NCBI GenBank assembly: GCA_017462125.1
Contig: JAFTRQ010000011.1
Coordinates: forward strand, 1-40,930
From: Clostridia bacterium
GTDB lineage: Bacteria; Bacillota_A; Clostridia; Oscillospirales; CAG-272
Length of the DNA: 40,930 nucleotides
Direction of reading: 5' to 3'
Within the stretch, counting starts at the first letter, position 1. The number at the start of each line of letters is the position of its first letter. The notes under the pieces were generated by a model. That model searched no databases, was not told the DNA's origin, and saw nothing but the letters and a program-made list of their open reading frames with translations. Below, one piece after another: positions 25,092-33,378 of this stretch. The translations under genes were made by a program, and so were the position numbers.

Positions 25092-25379
25092 TCAATTCTC
25101 CTTCAGCTTGTCCAACACGATCCGATAGCCTCCGCTACCGTAATTGAGACACTTGTTGACTCTGCTGATGGTGGCGGTGCTGGCTCCCGTCAGCTCCTCG
25201 ATCTTCTGATATTTTTCCCCGCTGTTCAGCATCTCTGCCACAGCAAGACGCTGGGAAAGATCCTGTATCTCCTTGATTGTACATATATCCTCAAAAAAAG
25301 CGGCGCATTCCTCCTCGCTTTCAAGAGCAAGAATCGCGCTGAACAGCTTACGAGTATCTTCTGTAAGTACAGGTTTCAC
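25092..25379 (-). CDS. TrpR/YerC-family repressor, likely histidine regulator
   Basis: The 95-residue protein belongs to the TrpR-like YerC/YecD family: IKEIQDLSQRLAVAEMLNSG followed by the helix-turn-helix EELTGASTATISRVNKCLNYG. It starts with GTG, with AAGGAG seven bases upstream. As first gene of the his operon it is probably a histidine-responsive autorepressor; YerC-type proteins have been proposed as his regulators (HisR) in Firmicutes from comparative genomics. A 15-base palindrome between promoter and gene is a candidate operator. The effector is inferred from context only. Confidence 0.88.
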   Translation of the reverse strand: MKPVLTEDTRKLFSAILALESEEECAAFFEDICTIKEIQDLSQRLAVAEMLNSGEKYQKIEELTGASTATISRVNKCLNYGSGGYRIVLDKLKEN

Positions 25380-25392
25380 GTTAAGTCTCCTT

Positions 25393-25407
25393 CAAATATT
25401 ATATTTG
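25393..25407. promoter_or_regulatory. Candidate operator of the his operon
   Basis: CAAATAT-T-ATATTTG is a perfect 15-base palindrome lying between the his -10 box and the ribosome site of the YerC-type gene. Position and symmetry fit a site for the dimeric TrpR-fold repressor encoded next to it. Confidence 0.45.
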
Positions 25408-25434
25408 GTTCGATCACGCTTTCATTACCATAAT

Positions 25435-25463
25435 ATTTTACCACGTTAAAGTGTGAAAGTCAA
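25435..25463 (-). promoter_or_regulatory. Promoter of the his operon
   Basis: On the minus strand TTGACT (25463-25458), 17-bp spacer, TAAAAT (25440-25435) preceded by TGG. The -10 is only about 56 bases from the GTG start, leaving no room for a T-box; regulation is therefore likely by the encoded repressor. Confidence 0.75.
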
Positions 25464-25614
25464 GAGCTTTCATCAAAATGGCAAAAAAACATCAAAACAC
25501 ACGATATATAAGCACAGTGAATGCAGATATTCGTCTTTTTGCACAACGTCGTTCAAAATATCGTGATGCGTTATAAAAAGAAAGATCAAAAAACAAAAAA
25601 ATCCCTTAAATATA
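25464..25614. other. AT-rich spacer between divergent his and lysine promoters
   Basis: No gene or clear structure seen. The reading frame that crosses this area and the lysine riboswitch on the plus strand is not a gene. Confidence 0.5.
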
Positions 25615-25643
25615 TTGACAAAAGACGACTTTTATGTTATACT
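25615..25643 (+). promoter_or_regulatory. Promoter of the lysine riboswitch-dapA transcript
   Basis: TTGACA (25615-25620), 17 bp, TATACT (25638-25643) with TGT before it. Transcription would begin just ahead of the aptamer. Confidence 0.82.
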
Positions 25644-25654
25644 ACAAAAAAGAT

Positions 25655-25813
25655 GATAGAGGCGCACTTGAAGAAGAGTATTTTTCGTGGAAAAGCCTGC
25701 GCGGGCGTTGCGAAAAAGAAAGGATTCGGTGCCGAAGGTCTCCCACTGCGCATGGGAATTCTGGCAACTCGGAGAATATCCGTTTTGCTGTCGCCCTTGG
25801 GCGGAGTGCTATC
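25655..25813 (+). ncRNA. Lysine riboswitch (L-box)
   Basis: The outer stem pairs GATAG (25655-25659) with CTATC (25809-25813). Between them lie the conserved L-box blocks: AGAGGCGCAC, AGAAGAGTA (loop-E region), AAAGCC, GAAAGGATTC, GGTGCCGAAGG, CTGG near CTCGG and the closing CGGAGTGCTATCTGA. Length and order of arms fit the five-helix aptamer. It precedes dapA, the classic lysine-pathway target. Confidence 0.92.
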
Positions 25814-25844
25814 TGAACTGTTCGTTTTTTCGGGAACAGAGGGT

Positions 25845-25867
25845 AGCCGTGGAAGCGGCTGTTTTTT
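25845..25867 (+). terminator. Terminator of the lysine riboswitch expression platform
   Basis: AGCCG (25845-25849) pairs with CGGCT (25856-25860), followed by GTTTTTT. GGGTA/TACCC further out (25841, 25877) may extend it. Upstream CTGTTCG/GGGAACAG (about 25818-25839) can form a competing hairpin. Lysine binding should favour termination before dapA. Confidence 0.75.
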
Positions 25868-25964
25868 ATTGAAAGTTACCCGAAGGAATACGGCGGCGGA
25901 GATTGCACATCTCTGCCATTTTTGTTGTAAATAATTGATACGCATATACATGGAGGTAAAAAAC

Positions 25965-26849
25965 ATGAAAAAAACGATTTTCACCGGCGCGGTTACCGCG
26001 ATCATCACACCTATGAAGGATGACAAGATCGACTATGAAAGCTTTGAAAGACTGATAAATTGGCAGATTGAAGAGGGCATCGACGCCATCGTTGTTTGCG
26101 GCACTACAGGCGAGGCAAGCACCCTTTCCGACGATGAACACAAGGATGCCATCAAGTTCTGTGTTGACACCGCCCGTGGCAGAGTTCCCGTCATCGCGGG
26201 CACAGGCTCCAACGACACGGCATATGCCATCGAGCTGACCCGTCACGCGGCTGAAGCCGGCGCTGACGCGGCTCTCGTCGTAACTCCCTACTACAATAAG
26301 GCAACTCAGAACGGTCTGATCAAAATGTTCACCTCGATCGCAGACGCGTCCGATATCCCGATCATTCTTTACAACGTGCCCTCCAGAACGGGATGCAATA
26401 TTCTCCCCGCAACTGCGGCTGTTCTTGCAGATCATCCCAACATCGTAGGCATCAAGGAAGCAAGCGGTAACATCTCGCAGATCGCCGAGCTTGCGCACCT
26501 TGTTGGCGACAAGATGGACATCTACTCGGGCAACGACGACCAGATCACTCCTCTTCTCTCCCTTGGAGGCAAGGGCGTTATTTCGGTTCTCTCCAATCCT
26601 ATGCCCCGCGCTACCAGCAAGATCTGTCACGATTTCTTCGAGGGCAGACATCAGGATGCGGTCAAGGCTCAGCTTGAGCTCCTTCCCTTCATCAACGCAC
26701 TCTTCTCCGAGGTAAACCCCATCCCTGTAAAATGTGCAATGCACCATATGGGCTTCTGTACAAGAGAGATCCGTCTCCCCCTCACCGAAATGGAGGCCGA
26801 CCACGAAGCAAAGCTCGTTGAAATTATGAAGGGACTCGAATTGATATGA
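25965..26849 (+). CDS. dapA: 4-hydroxy-tetrahydrodipicolinate synthase
   Basis: The 294-residue aldolase condenses pyruvate with aspartate semialdehyde, the first dedicated lysine/diaminopimelate step. It has VCGTTGEASTL, the catalytic Tyr136 in LYNVPSRTG and the Schiff-base Lys164 in GIKEASGN. GGAGG eight bases upstream selects ATG 25965 over an in-frame start 30 bases earlier. It is controlled by the lysine riboswitch and overlaps dapB by four bases. Confidence 0.97.
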   Translation: MKKTIFTGAVTAIITPMKDDKIDYESFERLINWQIEEGIDAIVVCGTTGEASTLSDDEHKDAIKFCVDTARGRVPVIAGTGSNDTAYAIELTRHAAEAGADAALVVTPYYNKATQNGLIKMFTSIADASDIPIILYNVPSRTGCNILPATAAVLADHPNIVGIKEASGNISQIAELAHLVGDKMDIYSGNDDQITPLLSLGGKGVISVLSNPMPRATSKICHDFFEGRHQDAVKAQLELLPFINALFSEVNPIPVKCAMHHMGFCTREIRLPLTEMEADHEAKLVEIMKGLELI

Positions 26850-27595
26850 GAATACTGATAAACGGAATCGGCGGCAGAATGGGCGTTGAGATCAAGAAAA
26901 TGGCACTTGATGGCTATAAAGGAGCTCAGGTCGCCGCGGGAGTTGACATAGCTCCTCTTACCCTCGACGGTATCCCTACCTACACCGATATTTACGACGT
27001 AAGCGAAAGCTTCGATTGCATCATCGACTTTTCACATCACACCGCTACAAAAAAGCTGTTGGAATACGCGTGCGAAAAGAACGTTCCCGTTGTTTTGGCA
27101 ACTACCGGTCACGACGATGCGGAGAAGGAATGCATCTCCGAGGCGGCAAAGAAGATACCGCTGTTCCATTCGGCAAATATGTCTCTTGGCGTGGCGCTCC
27201 TCTGTGAGCTGGCAAAAACCACCGCTAAGACCTTCCCCGACGCGGATATTGAGATCATTGAGAAGCACCACAACCGAAAGCTTGACGCGCCCAGCGGCAC
27301 CGCCTTGCTCCTCGCGCGCTCGATCCAGGCGATCAGAGAAAAGGCGTTCTTCACCTTTGGCAGACAGGGTCAGGCAAAGAGAATGCCCGACGAGATCGGC
27401 ATTCACGCCATCAGAATGGGCAATATCGTGGGTGAGCACGAGATCATCGTTGGCACCGACACGCAGACCATCACGCTGAAGCACGAGGCACACAGCCGTT
27501 CCCTCTTCGCAGAGGGTGCTATCGCCGCGGCAGACTTCATCAAGGATAAGAGCGCGGGACTTTACGACATGTACAGCATGATCGGTGCGGAATAA
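26846..27595 (+). CDS. dapB: 4-hydroxy-tetrahydrodipicolinate reductase
   Basis: The 249-residue enzyme reduces the DapA product with NAD(P)H. It has a Rossmann start INGIGGRMG (residues 5-13), FSHHTATKKLL, and the catalytic/substrate motif EKHHNRKLDAPSGTAL. Its ATG overlaps the dapA stop (ATGA), so the two are translationally coupled. Confidence 0.97.
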   Translation: MRILINGIGGRMGVEIKKMALDGYKGAQVAAGVDIAPLTLDGIPTYTDIYDVSESFDCIIDFSHHTATKKLLEYACEKNVPVVLATTGHDDAEKECISEAAKKIPLFHSANMSLGVALLCELAKTTAKTFPDADIEIIEKHHNRKLDAPSGTALLLARSIQAIREKAFFTFGRQGQAKRMPDEIGIHAIRMGNIVGEHEIIVGTDTQTITLKHEAHSRSLFAEGAIAAADFIKDKSAGLYDMYSMIGAE

Positions 27596-27616
27596 TCGAT
27601 TCAAGGATATACGGAA

Positions 27617-28927
27617 ATGATTTGTAATAATTTATCGGTTAATGAAAAGGGGCATCTCACCCTCGCGGGCATTGACACCGTGGAGATGGCTCAAAAATAC
27701 GGCACTCCACTCTATCTGATGGACGAAAACAGGATCAGAGAGCGTTGCCGCACGTACGTGGAGGCTATGCGCTCCGCCTTCGGAGAAAACGCACTTCCTC
27801 TCTACGCCAGCAAGGCGGCATCCTTCAAGCAGATGTATCGCATCGTTATGGATGAAGGCATGGGAACAGACCTTGTCTCCTCGGGCGAGCTTTACACCGC
27901 CGCAAGCGTTGGATTCCCTCTTGAAAAGGCATATTTTCACAGCAACAACAAAACCGATTACGATATAGCTTACGCTATCGACGAAAAGGTTGGTTACTTT
28001 GTGGTCGACAACGTTGAGGAGCTTGATGCCATCGACTGTATCGCGCGCGAAAAGGGTGTCACACAGAAGATTCTTCTCCGCTTGACTCCCGGCATCGATC
28101 CCCACACCTACGCGGCGGTTGCCACGGGAAAGGTGGACTCCAAATTCGGCTCCGCCATCGAAACGGGACAAGCCGAGCAGATCACAAAATACGCTGTGAC
28201 GCTGAAAAACATCCGCTTGATGGGATTCCATTGCCACGTAGGCTCGCAGGTCTTCGATTCCGACGTTTACCTTCGCGCCTCAGAGACAATGCTTGATTTC
28301 ATCGCGCAGATGAAGAGTAAATGCGGATTTGTCACCGAGGAGCTCGATCTTGGCGGCGGCTACGGTGTACGCTACCTTGAGGAGCATCCCACTATTGATA
28401 TTGCGGCAAATATTCATCAAGTTGCCGATCATATGAAGGATTATTGCGCAAGGCTCGGTATTGAAATGCCCGCCGTGCGCATGGAACCCGGCAGAAGCAT
28501 CGTTGCCGACGCGGGAATGACGCTCTATACCGCGGGAACAGTCAAGCGCATCCCCGGATACAAAAATTACGTTTCCGTGGACGGCGGTATGGCGGACAAC
28601 CCCCGCTTTGCGCTCTACGGCTCGCCCTATACCGTCTGTCTCGCAAACAGAATGAATGCTGTGGAGAACGGTGCACCCACATTCAAGTGCTCGGTAGTGG
28701 GCAGATGCTGTGAATCGGGTGATATTCTGCAGGAAAACGTGACCCTTCCCGCCGACATCAAGCGCGGTGATATGATCGCGGTTCTGACAACGGGCGCGTA
28801 CAATTACTCGATGTCCTCCAACTACAACCGCCTTGGCAAGCCCCCTGTGGTTATGCTGAAGGATGGCTGTGACTACCTCGCCGTCAGGCGCGAGACCGTC
28901 GAGGATGTTTGCAGAAACGATATTTAA
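27617..28927 (+). CDS. lysA: Diaminopimelate decarboxylase
   Basis: The 436-residue fold-type III PLP enzyme converts meso-DAP to lysine. The PLP lysine is Lys66 in LYASKAASFKQM; HCHVGSQV, DLGGGYGV, EPGRSIVADAG and the CESGD active-site motif are all present. It follows dapB by 21 bases, with AAGGA as ribosome site, and is closed by a strong hairpin. Confidence 0.97.
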   Translation: MICNNLSVNEKGHLTLAGIDTVEMAQKYGTPLYLMDENRIRERCRTYVEAMRSAFGENALPLYASKAASFKQMYRIVMDEGMGTDLVSSGELYTAASVGFPLEKAYFHSNNKTDYDIAYAIDEKVGYFVVDNVEELDAIDCIAREKGVTQKILLRLTPGIDPHTYAAVATGKVDSKFGSAIETGQAEQITKYAVTLKNIRLMGFHCHVGSQVFDSDVYLRASETMLDFIAQMKSKCGFVTEELDLGGGYGVRYLEEHPTIDIAANIHQVADHMKDYCARLGIEMPAVRMEPGRSIVADAGMTLYTAGTVKRIPGYKNYVSVDGGMADNPRFALYGSPYTVCLANRMNAVENGAPTFKCSVVGRCCESGDILQENVTLPADIKRGDMIAVLTTGAYNYSMSSNYNRLGKPPVVMLKDGCDYLAVRRETVEDVCRNDI

Positions 28928-28938
28928 GAAAACGTTTA

Positions 28939-28990
28939 GGGAAGAAATCTTCTTGAAGGAAAATTTCTTCCCTATCCTTTTCTTTTTTTC
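28939..28990 (+). terminator. Terminator of dapA-dapB-lysA
   Basis: GGGAAGAAAT (28939-28948) pairs exactly with ATTTCTTCCC (28963-28972), followed by a T-rich tail (TATCCTTTTCTTTTTTT). Confidence 0.85.
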
Positions 28991-29020
28991 AAAAGAGAAC
29001 AAGTAAATTATTGCAACGTC

Positions 29021-29049
29021 TTGCATTTTTCGCCAACATATGGTAGAAT
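29021..29049 (+). promoter_or_regulatory. Promoter of the DUF1576-type gene
   Basis: TTGCAT (29021-29026), 17 bp, TAGAAT (29044-29049) preceded by TGG. GGGAGG and ATG 29088 follow. Confidence 0.65.
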
Positions 29050-29087
29050 AATAGAAGATTATCAAATGCATCGAAGGGAGGTTATTT

Positions 29088-30593
29088 ATGGAGCTCAAAG
29101 ACGGCAGCATGATGGCAAAGCGAATGAAGGAAAACAGCATCGCCTTCAAGATATTTATCATGCTTTTGAATCTGACCTTTTTTATCGCAACACCCTTTGC
29201 GATATGGATCTCAGGCGTTGACAGCGCCTTGTTTTGGAGCAATTTCTGGGAGATCCTTACAGGTCCCTCCAAGCTCGTTACCGACTATTTTGCCCTTGGC
29301 TGCCTTGCCAGCACACTTTTTAACGCGGGTATCTGCGGTCTCGCCTGTACGTTGATCATTACCGTCAGCCGTGCACACGCCAACAGCACCACCTTCGCGG
29401 CTTATCTGCTCGTGATCGCGCATTGCTTCTACGGCCTGAATTTCATCAATATGTGGCCGCCCTTCATCGGTGTCATCGTTTACTGCATCGTGACCAAGCA
29501 CCCCCTGCGGCAGAACCTGCACATTGCAATGTTTTCCACCGCTCTTGCTCCCTTCATCAGTGACTTTTTATTCTACTACCCTCCGGGAAGCTCACTGAAA
29601 ATAGGCGGCTTCAGCGTTCTTGGAATCGTTCTTTCCATCACATTCGGTATTCTGTCCGGATTTCTCGTTCCCGCTCTGCTTCCCGGTACTACGGCCATGC
29701 ACCGCGGATACAATATGTACAAGGCAGGGCTTGCCATCGGAATGCTGGGTATATTCGTCTACTGCTTTATGTACAAGACCTTCGGCGTTGAGCCTCACGC
29801 AACCGGCTCTGTCAACGGCACCGTGGACGAAGCATTCGGAAGCCTGCACTTCGTTTTTATGAACGTATTTTTTGCGGCGATCTTTCTGTCGGCACTCCTG
29901 CTTGGTTTTTTCCTCAACGGGAAAAGCTTTTGCAATTACAAAAAGCTGCTCTCCAGCGCAGGCTACGGTCTTGACTTTGCGGACAAGTACGGTATGCCGC
30001 TCTGTCTGATCAACTTTGGCATCTACGGCTTCTGCATTCTGCTCTATCTGAACGTGATCTTCTGGCTTCCTACGGTGTTCCCCGTCCTGCCTGCAGGCGT
30101 TGGATTTACAGGCCCCACCGCAGGCATCGTGTTCGCCGCGCTGACCTTCTCGGCAGACGGTCAACATCCCAAAAACGTGGCGCCCATCGCTCTCGGCTAC
30201 ACCATTCTTTTTGTTTTGGTCTGCGCTGTATGCGGAATCGCGGGAGTTGACGTTCCTTGGACACTTTCTACCCAAGCCTATATTAACGGTCTCGCCTTTG
30301 CCACGGGTCTTTGCCCCATAGCCGGCAGCTACGGCTTCAAATACGGTGTAATTGCAGGACTTGTCAGCGCGATCATCTGTACCTCCACGGCAAGTATGCA
30401 CGGCGGCTTCGTTCTTTATAACGGCGGCTTCAACGCAGGCCTTGCGGCGCTGATCCTGATTCCCCTTCTTGATTTTTACAAGATCAAGCCCCAAAAGGTC
30501 GATGACGATGAGATCTTCGAGATCAACGGGCATAAGGACGGCTTGCTTGGACGGTTGATCGTATTATCGGATAAGTATGACAAGAAGAGATAA
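29088..30593 (+). CDS. DUF1576-type polytopic membrane protein
   Basis: The 501-residue protein has roughly ten to twelve hydrophobic segments spread over its length. It also has a conserved-looking segment GFTGPTAGIVFAALTFSADGQHPKNVAPIALGY (middle third to C-terminal half) that I associate with DUF1576 proteins of Clostridia. Function is unknown; a transporter-like role is plausible. The last 40 residues are polar and probably cytoplasmic. GGGAGG six bases upstream supports the start. It is transcribed alone, between the lysA terminator and the terminator at 30645. Confidence 0.82.
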   Translation: MELKDGSMMAKRMKENSIAFKIFIMLLNLTFFIATPFAIWISGVDSALFWSNFWEILTGPSKLVTDYFALGCLASTLFNAGICGLACTLIITVSRAHANSTTFAAYLLVIAHCFYGLNFINMWPPFIGVIVYCIVTKHPLRQNLHIAMFSTALAPFISDFLFYYPPGSSLKIGGFSVLGIVLSITFGILSGFLVPALLPGTTAMHRGYNMYKAGLAIGMLGIFVYCFMYKTFGVEPHATGSVNGTVDEAFGSLHFVFMNVFFAAIFLSALLLGFFLNGKSFCNYKKLLSSAGYGLDFADKYGMPLCLINFGIYGFCILLYLNVIFWLPTVFPVLPAGVGFTGPTAGIVFAALTFSADGQHPKNVAPIALGYTILFVLVCAVCGIAGVDVPWTLSTQAYINGLAFATGLCPIAGSYGFKYGVIAGLVSAIICTSTASMHGGFVLYNGGFNAGLAALILIPLLDFYKIKPQKVDDDEIFEINGHKDGLLGRLIVLSDKYDKKR

Positions 30594-30644
30594 AAAACAT
30601 CTATGCTATTGAATAATGTCCTTATAGGAAAAATCCCCATAGCA

Positions 30645-30683
30645 AAAATCCCACAAGCCGTTCAAACGGTTTGTGGGATTTTA
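30645..30683 (+). terminator. Bidirectional terminator between convergent genes
   Basis: AAAATCCCACAAGCCG pairs with CGGTTTGTGGGATTTT (30667-30682) through 16 pairs with one G-U. A-rich and T-rich flanks serve both strands, ending the DUF1576 gene and the kinase-like gene. Confidence 0.88.
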
Positions 30684-30708
30684 TTATAAGCAGTTGCAAC
30701 GGTTTATA

Positions 30709-31236
30709 TTAAGCCTTTTCCGTCGGGAGAAGGCTTTTTATGCATTCAACATTCTCTTGTATAGGTTTTGTTCCATCAAGGCAAATTACTTTACAAGTTA
30801 ATGTTTTCAGCCAATCCTTGATTTTTTCGGGACTTCTTTTTTCTGCGTATGCGAAAAACCTTTCTTCTTGCTCGTACATATCTCCATCGGGCAAAACCCT
30901 ATTACCAAATTTATCAAAGGCTCTTCGTCTTATTCTTTCCATTCGGATATCAAGAGGAACCTCAAGATAAACCACAAAAGCATAATTTTCGTTAATTTCC
31001 CTATTCATATCTCCATTAACAGCAGAGAAAACAAAACAAGGATTCTGTTTGATATCCTCTAAAAGTAACTGTTCAACCTCTTCGCGTGTTCTTGATGATG
31101 CATACGGGTTATCCGTTGATGTGAAATAATATTGCTCTACATCCATATGCTTATAAGCTAATTCTTTTGCGAGAGCTTTCGCAAGCGTTGTTTTCCCGCT
31201 TCCGTTGAGTCCGCATACGCATATTCCATACTTCAT
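30709..31236 (-). CDS. P-loop kinase-like AAA protein
   Basis: The 175-residue protein has a Walker A motif GLNGSGKTT (residues 9-17), a lid-like RIRRRAFDKFG and the compact size of small-molecule kinases such as adenylate/shikimate/gluconate kinases. No diagnostic substrate motif is visible, so the substrate is unknown. GGAGG six bases upstream of the ATG supports the start. It is transcribed from a promoter that sits inside a repeated intergenic element. Confidence 0.82.
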   Translation of the reverse strand: MKYGICVCGLNGSGKTTLAKALAKELAYKHMDVEQYYFTSTDNPYASSRTREEVEQLLLEDIKQNPCFVFSAVNGDMNREINENYAFVVYLEVPLDIRMERIRRRAFDKFGNRVLPDGDMYEQEERFFAYAEKRSPEKIKDWLKTLTCKVICLDGTKPIQENVECIKSLLPTEKA

Positions 31237-31283
31237 AGCACACCTCCGTATTTATCATAAAATTCCCTCCCTGCGATGTAATA

Positions 31284-31350
31284 CCATTATAACACAAATC
31301 GGCAGAGAAGACAATCTCTCTGCCGAAATTTGTAAACATCCTTATGAGAA
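31284..31350. repeat. Intergenic repeat, copy A (uninterrupted)
   Basis: The segment begins CCATTATAACACAAATCGGC, forms a hairpin CGGCAGAGA/TCTCTGCCG and ends AAACATCCTTATGAGAA. The first 46 bases match copy B (40702 on) at 42 positions, and the last 17 match exactly. Confidence 0.75.
31286..31314 (-). promoter_or_regulatory. Promoter of the kinase-like gene, within a repeat
   Basis: On the minus strand TTGTCT (31314-31309), 17 bp, TATAAT (31291-31286) preceded by TGT; the start codon is 50 bases on. The whole promoter lies in a sequence that recurs near 40704. Confidence 0.65.
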
Positions 31351-31380
31351 CAACCCTAAAGCTTGGTGTTTTTTATCTCT

Positions 31381-32166
31381 TTAAACGTTCCTTCTGATCC
31401 AATCCGCCGCCAAGGTCTTCCATTGCTTGGCATCGGGATAGTCCTCGGCAAGGCCGATGCCGTGGGGACCGTGAGGAAATACGTGCATTTCAAAGGGAAC
31501 GTTATGGTCACGCAAGGCTTCCGCAAAGATCAACGAGTTTTTCACGTTGACGCCTGCATCGTCGGAGGTATGCCACAGATACACCGGCGGAGTATTCCCT
31601 GTCACGTGCTTTGCCAAAAAGAAGCTTTCCTTTTCTGCTTCATATGCCTCGCCCAAAAGATTCCTTCCCGACCCTATATGTCCAAATCCCGCTTCAACAG
31701 AAATAACGGGATAACCGAGGATCGCACCATTGGGTATATGAGGCATAGAATCGATCTCGTCCGCCGCCCTTGTACAGGTGTACACGTCGGAATACAAAAT
31801 CGACGATGCCGCAAGATGTCCTCCTGCGGAAAATCCGCAGGTCACGATCCTTTCGGGATCGACGTGCCACTCCTCGGCATTGACGCGCAGGATTCTCACC
31901 GCTCTCTGTACGTCTGAAAGTCCCGCAGGAAAACGGTTGGGCGCTACGCGGTAATCCACCACGACAGCATGAAAGCCCTGACTGTTAAAAAACTCCGCAA
32001 TCGGACCACCCTCGTGCTTCGCGCGCCCACTGTAGCCTCCACCCGGAAGCACCACAACGCAAGGATGCTTTTCCGTCGTTTCAAGCAAAAAGGTCGTCAT
32101 TTGATTCGGCGTATCCGCAAGCGGATCAAAATATGGAATATCATTCTCCCAAAGCTTCAACTGCAT
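31381..32166 (-). CDS. Alpha/beta hydrolase, carbohydrate-esterase-like
   Basis: The 261-residue serine hydrolase has the oxyanion-hole PGGGYSG (41-47), nucleophile Ser113 in CGFSAGGHLA, acidic residue Asp202 or Asp203 in HTSDDAGVN and His235 in PHGPHGIGLA. This pattern matches BD-FAE/acetylxylan-esterase-like enzymes that remove acyl groups from sugars. No signal peptide. I chose ATG 32166 because AAAGGA precedes it by eight bases; an ATG at 32196 is in frame but lacks a site. An AACCGTG/CACGGTT hairpin overlaps the upstream region. Substrate unknown. Confidence 0.85.
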   Translation of the reverse strand: MQLKLWENDIPYFDPLADTPNQMTTFLLETTEKHPCVVVLPGGGYSGRAKHEGGPIAEFFNSQGFHAVVVDYRVAPNRFPAGLSDVQRAVRILRVNAEEWHVDPERIVTCGFSAGGHLAASSILYSDVYTCTRAADEIDSMPHIPNGAILGYPVISVEAGFGHIGSGRNLLGEAYEAEKESFFLAKHVTGNTPPVYLWHTSDDAGVNVKNSLIFAEALRDHNVPFEMHVFPHGPHGIGLAEDYPDAKQWKTLAADWIRRNV

Positions 32167-32245
32167 CTTCATCATCCTTTCAACCGTGCATTTCACGGTT
32201 TTTATATTTTTTACGCGGCTTCAAGCGCGCCTTTTCTTTAAAGGT

Positions 32246-33292
32246 TCAATCCTTTACCTGCAGAGATGCGATCCCGTCGGTCGTGATCATTTCTCCACTC
32301 TGTGTGATCCAGATGACCTCAACGTTTCCAAGGCTCGCTACCAAAGCGTGTCCTTCCCGAACGCTCATACAAAAGAGCGCTGTTGAAAGCGCGTCGGCAA
32401 GCGTGCTGTTCTCACAGACCACCGTTACCGAGCTGAAATATGCGGCAGGCATCAAGGTATCCTTATCGATAATATGGTGATATCGTACGCCGTCAAGCTC
32501 AACGGTACGCTCGTAGTCCCCTGAGGTGACGCAAGAGGTGTCGGAAAGGTTCAGGCAGAGGGCAAAATCGCCCTCGTTTCGGGGATCCTTGATTCCCGTT
32601 GACCAACTGCCGCCGTCAGGCTTCGTGCCAACCAGGCGCAAATTCCCGCCCACGTCGAGGACGTATGATTGAACCCCCTTCTCCTTCAAAAGGCAAGCCG
32701 CCTTCTCGGCCGCGTATCCCTTACCAATAGCTCCTACGTCAAGGGAAGCCTCCGGATCGCTGATTCTGACCGTACACGCGACCTCATCGATCTCAAGCAA
32801 ATCAATGGAGGTATGCTCTCCTGCACTGTCAAGCTCCGATTTCGTAGGCACCTTTACCGATTTTGCGGATTGCTCCGCAAACTCTCTGAAGTCGTGCCAT
32901 AGGGAAAGTACAGAGCCCATCATCACGTTCATCTCGCCATTCGTCAGCACGTAAAGCTCCTTGGCATACAGAAGGAAATCGATCAGCTCACGGTCCACCG
33001 CCACAGGATATCCACCGGCATTTTTGTTGACGGTACAGAGATTATTGATTCCCTCGTATTCGTTGTATATATCGAACAGGCGGTGATACTTCACAAAAGT
33101 CGCCTCGATCTCGCGGCAATTCTCCAAAAAATCATCCTCCGAGTCGCCCGCATAGCTGTAAACCACGGATACCGTGTCGAAATACTCAAAATAGGTCTTT
33201 TCCCTTATCTGCTGTCTGCTTTCACATCCGCAAAGCAACAAAAGGAGGCAAACAGTACAGAAACAGCATACAGCCGTTATAATTCTTCTCAT
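32246..33292 (-). CDS. apbE: FAD:protein FMN transferase, ApbE-like lipoprotein
   Basis: ApbE attaches FMN to threonine residues of exported or membrane flavoproteins such as Rnf/Nqr subunits. The 348-residue protein has a lipobox LCGC with Cys23, FEYFDTVSVVYSY, the family motif LDVGAIGKGYAAEKA, YVLDVGGNLRLVG, and HHIIDKDTLMPA with the TLADALSTALF metal-binding region. AAAGGAGG before ATG 33292 decides the start. It acts outside the membrane. No flavinylation target gene is in the window. Confidence 0.92.
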   Translation of the reverse strand: MRRIITAVCCFCTVCLLLLLCGCESRQQIREKTYFEYFDTVSVVYSYAGDSEDDFLENCREIEATFVKYHRLFDIYNEYEGINNLCTVNKNAGGYPVAVDRELIDFLLYAKELYVLTNGEMNVMMGSVLSLWHDFREFAEQSAKSVKVPTKSELDSAGEHTSIDLLEIDEVACTVRISDPEASLDVGAIGKGYAAEKAACLLKEKGVQSYVLDVGGNLRLVGTKPDGGSWSTGIKDPRNEGDFALCLNLSDTSCVTSGDYERTVELDGVRYHHIIDKDTLMPAAYFSSVTVVCENSTLADALSTALFCMSVREGHALVASLGNVEVIWITQSGEMITTDGIASLQVKD

Positions 33293-33315
33293 TTTTCCTC
33301 CTTTAAATTTTGGCA

Positions 33316-33365
33316 CAGGGGGAAAGTAGAAATCTTTTTTCAAAAGGCTTCTTCCTTTCCCCCTG
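33316..33365. repeat. Hairpin between metA and apbE
   Basis: CAGGGGGAAAG (33316-33326) and CTTTCCCCCTG (33355-33365) are perfect complements. The loop also carries purine-rich complementarity. No T-run follows on the minus strand. It may partly terminate or stabilise the metA transcript ahead of apbE. Confidence 0.6.
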
Positions 33366-33378
33366 CATATTCTATTCA

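Noticed and set aside
25380..25434. T-box or attenuator for the his operon
   Set aside because: Only about 56 bases separate the -10 box from the first start codon, too short for a T-box or leader peptide.
25521..25934. 137-aa plus-strand reading frame before dapA
   Set aside because: It runs through the lysine promoter, riboswitch and terminator, which explain the conserved sequence better.
29592..30533. 313-aa minus-strand reading frame opposite the membrane protein
   Set aside because: Antisense of hydrophobic codons gives a charged, lysine/aspartate-rich artificial protein; no ribosome site.
31151..31339. 62-aa minus-strand reading frame overlapping the kinase-like gene
   Set aside because: It crosses the promoter repeat and overlaps the kinase start out of frame; GGAGG serves the kinase ATG.
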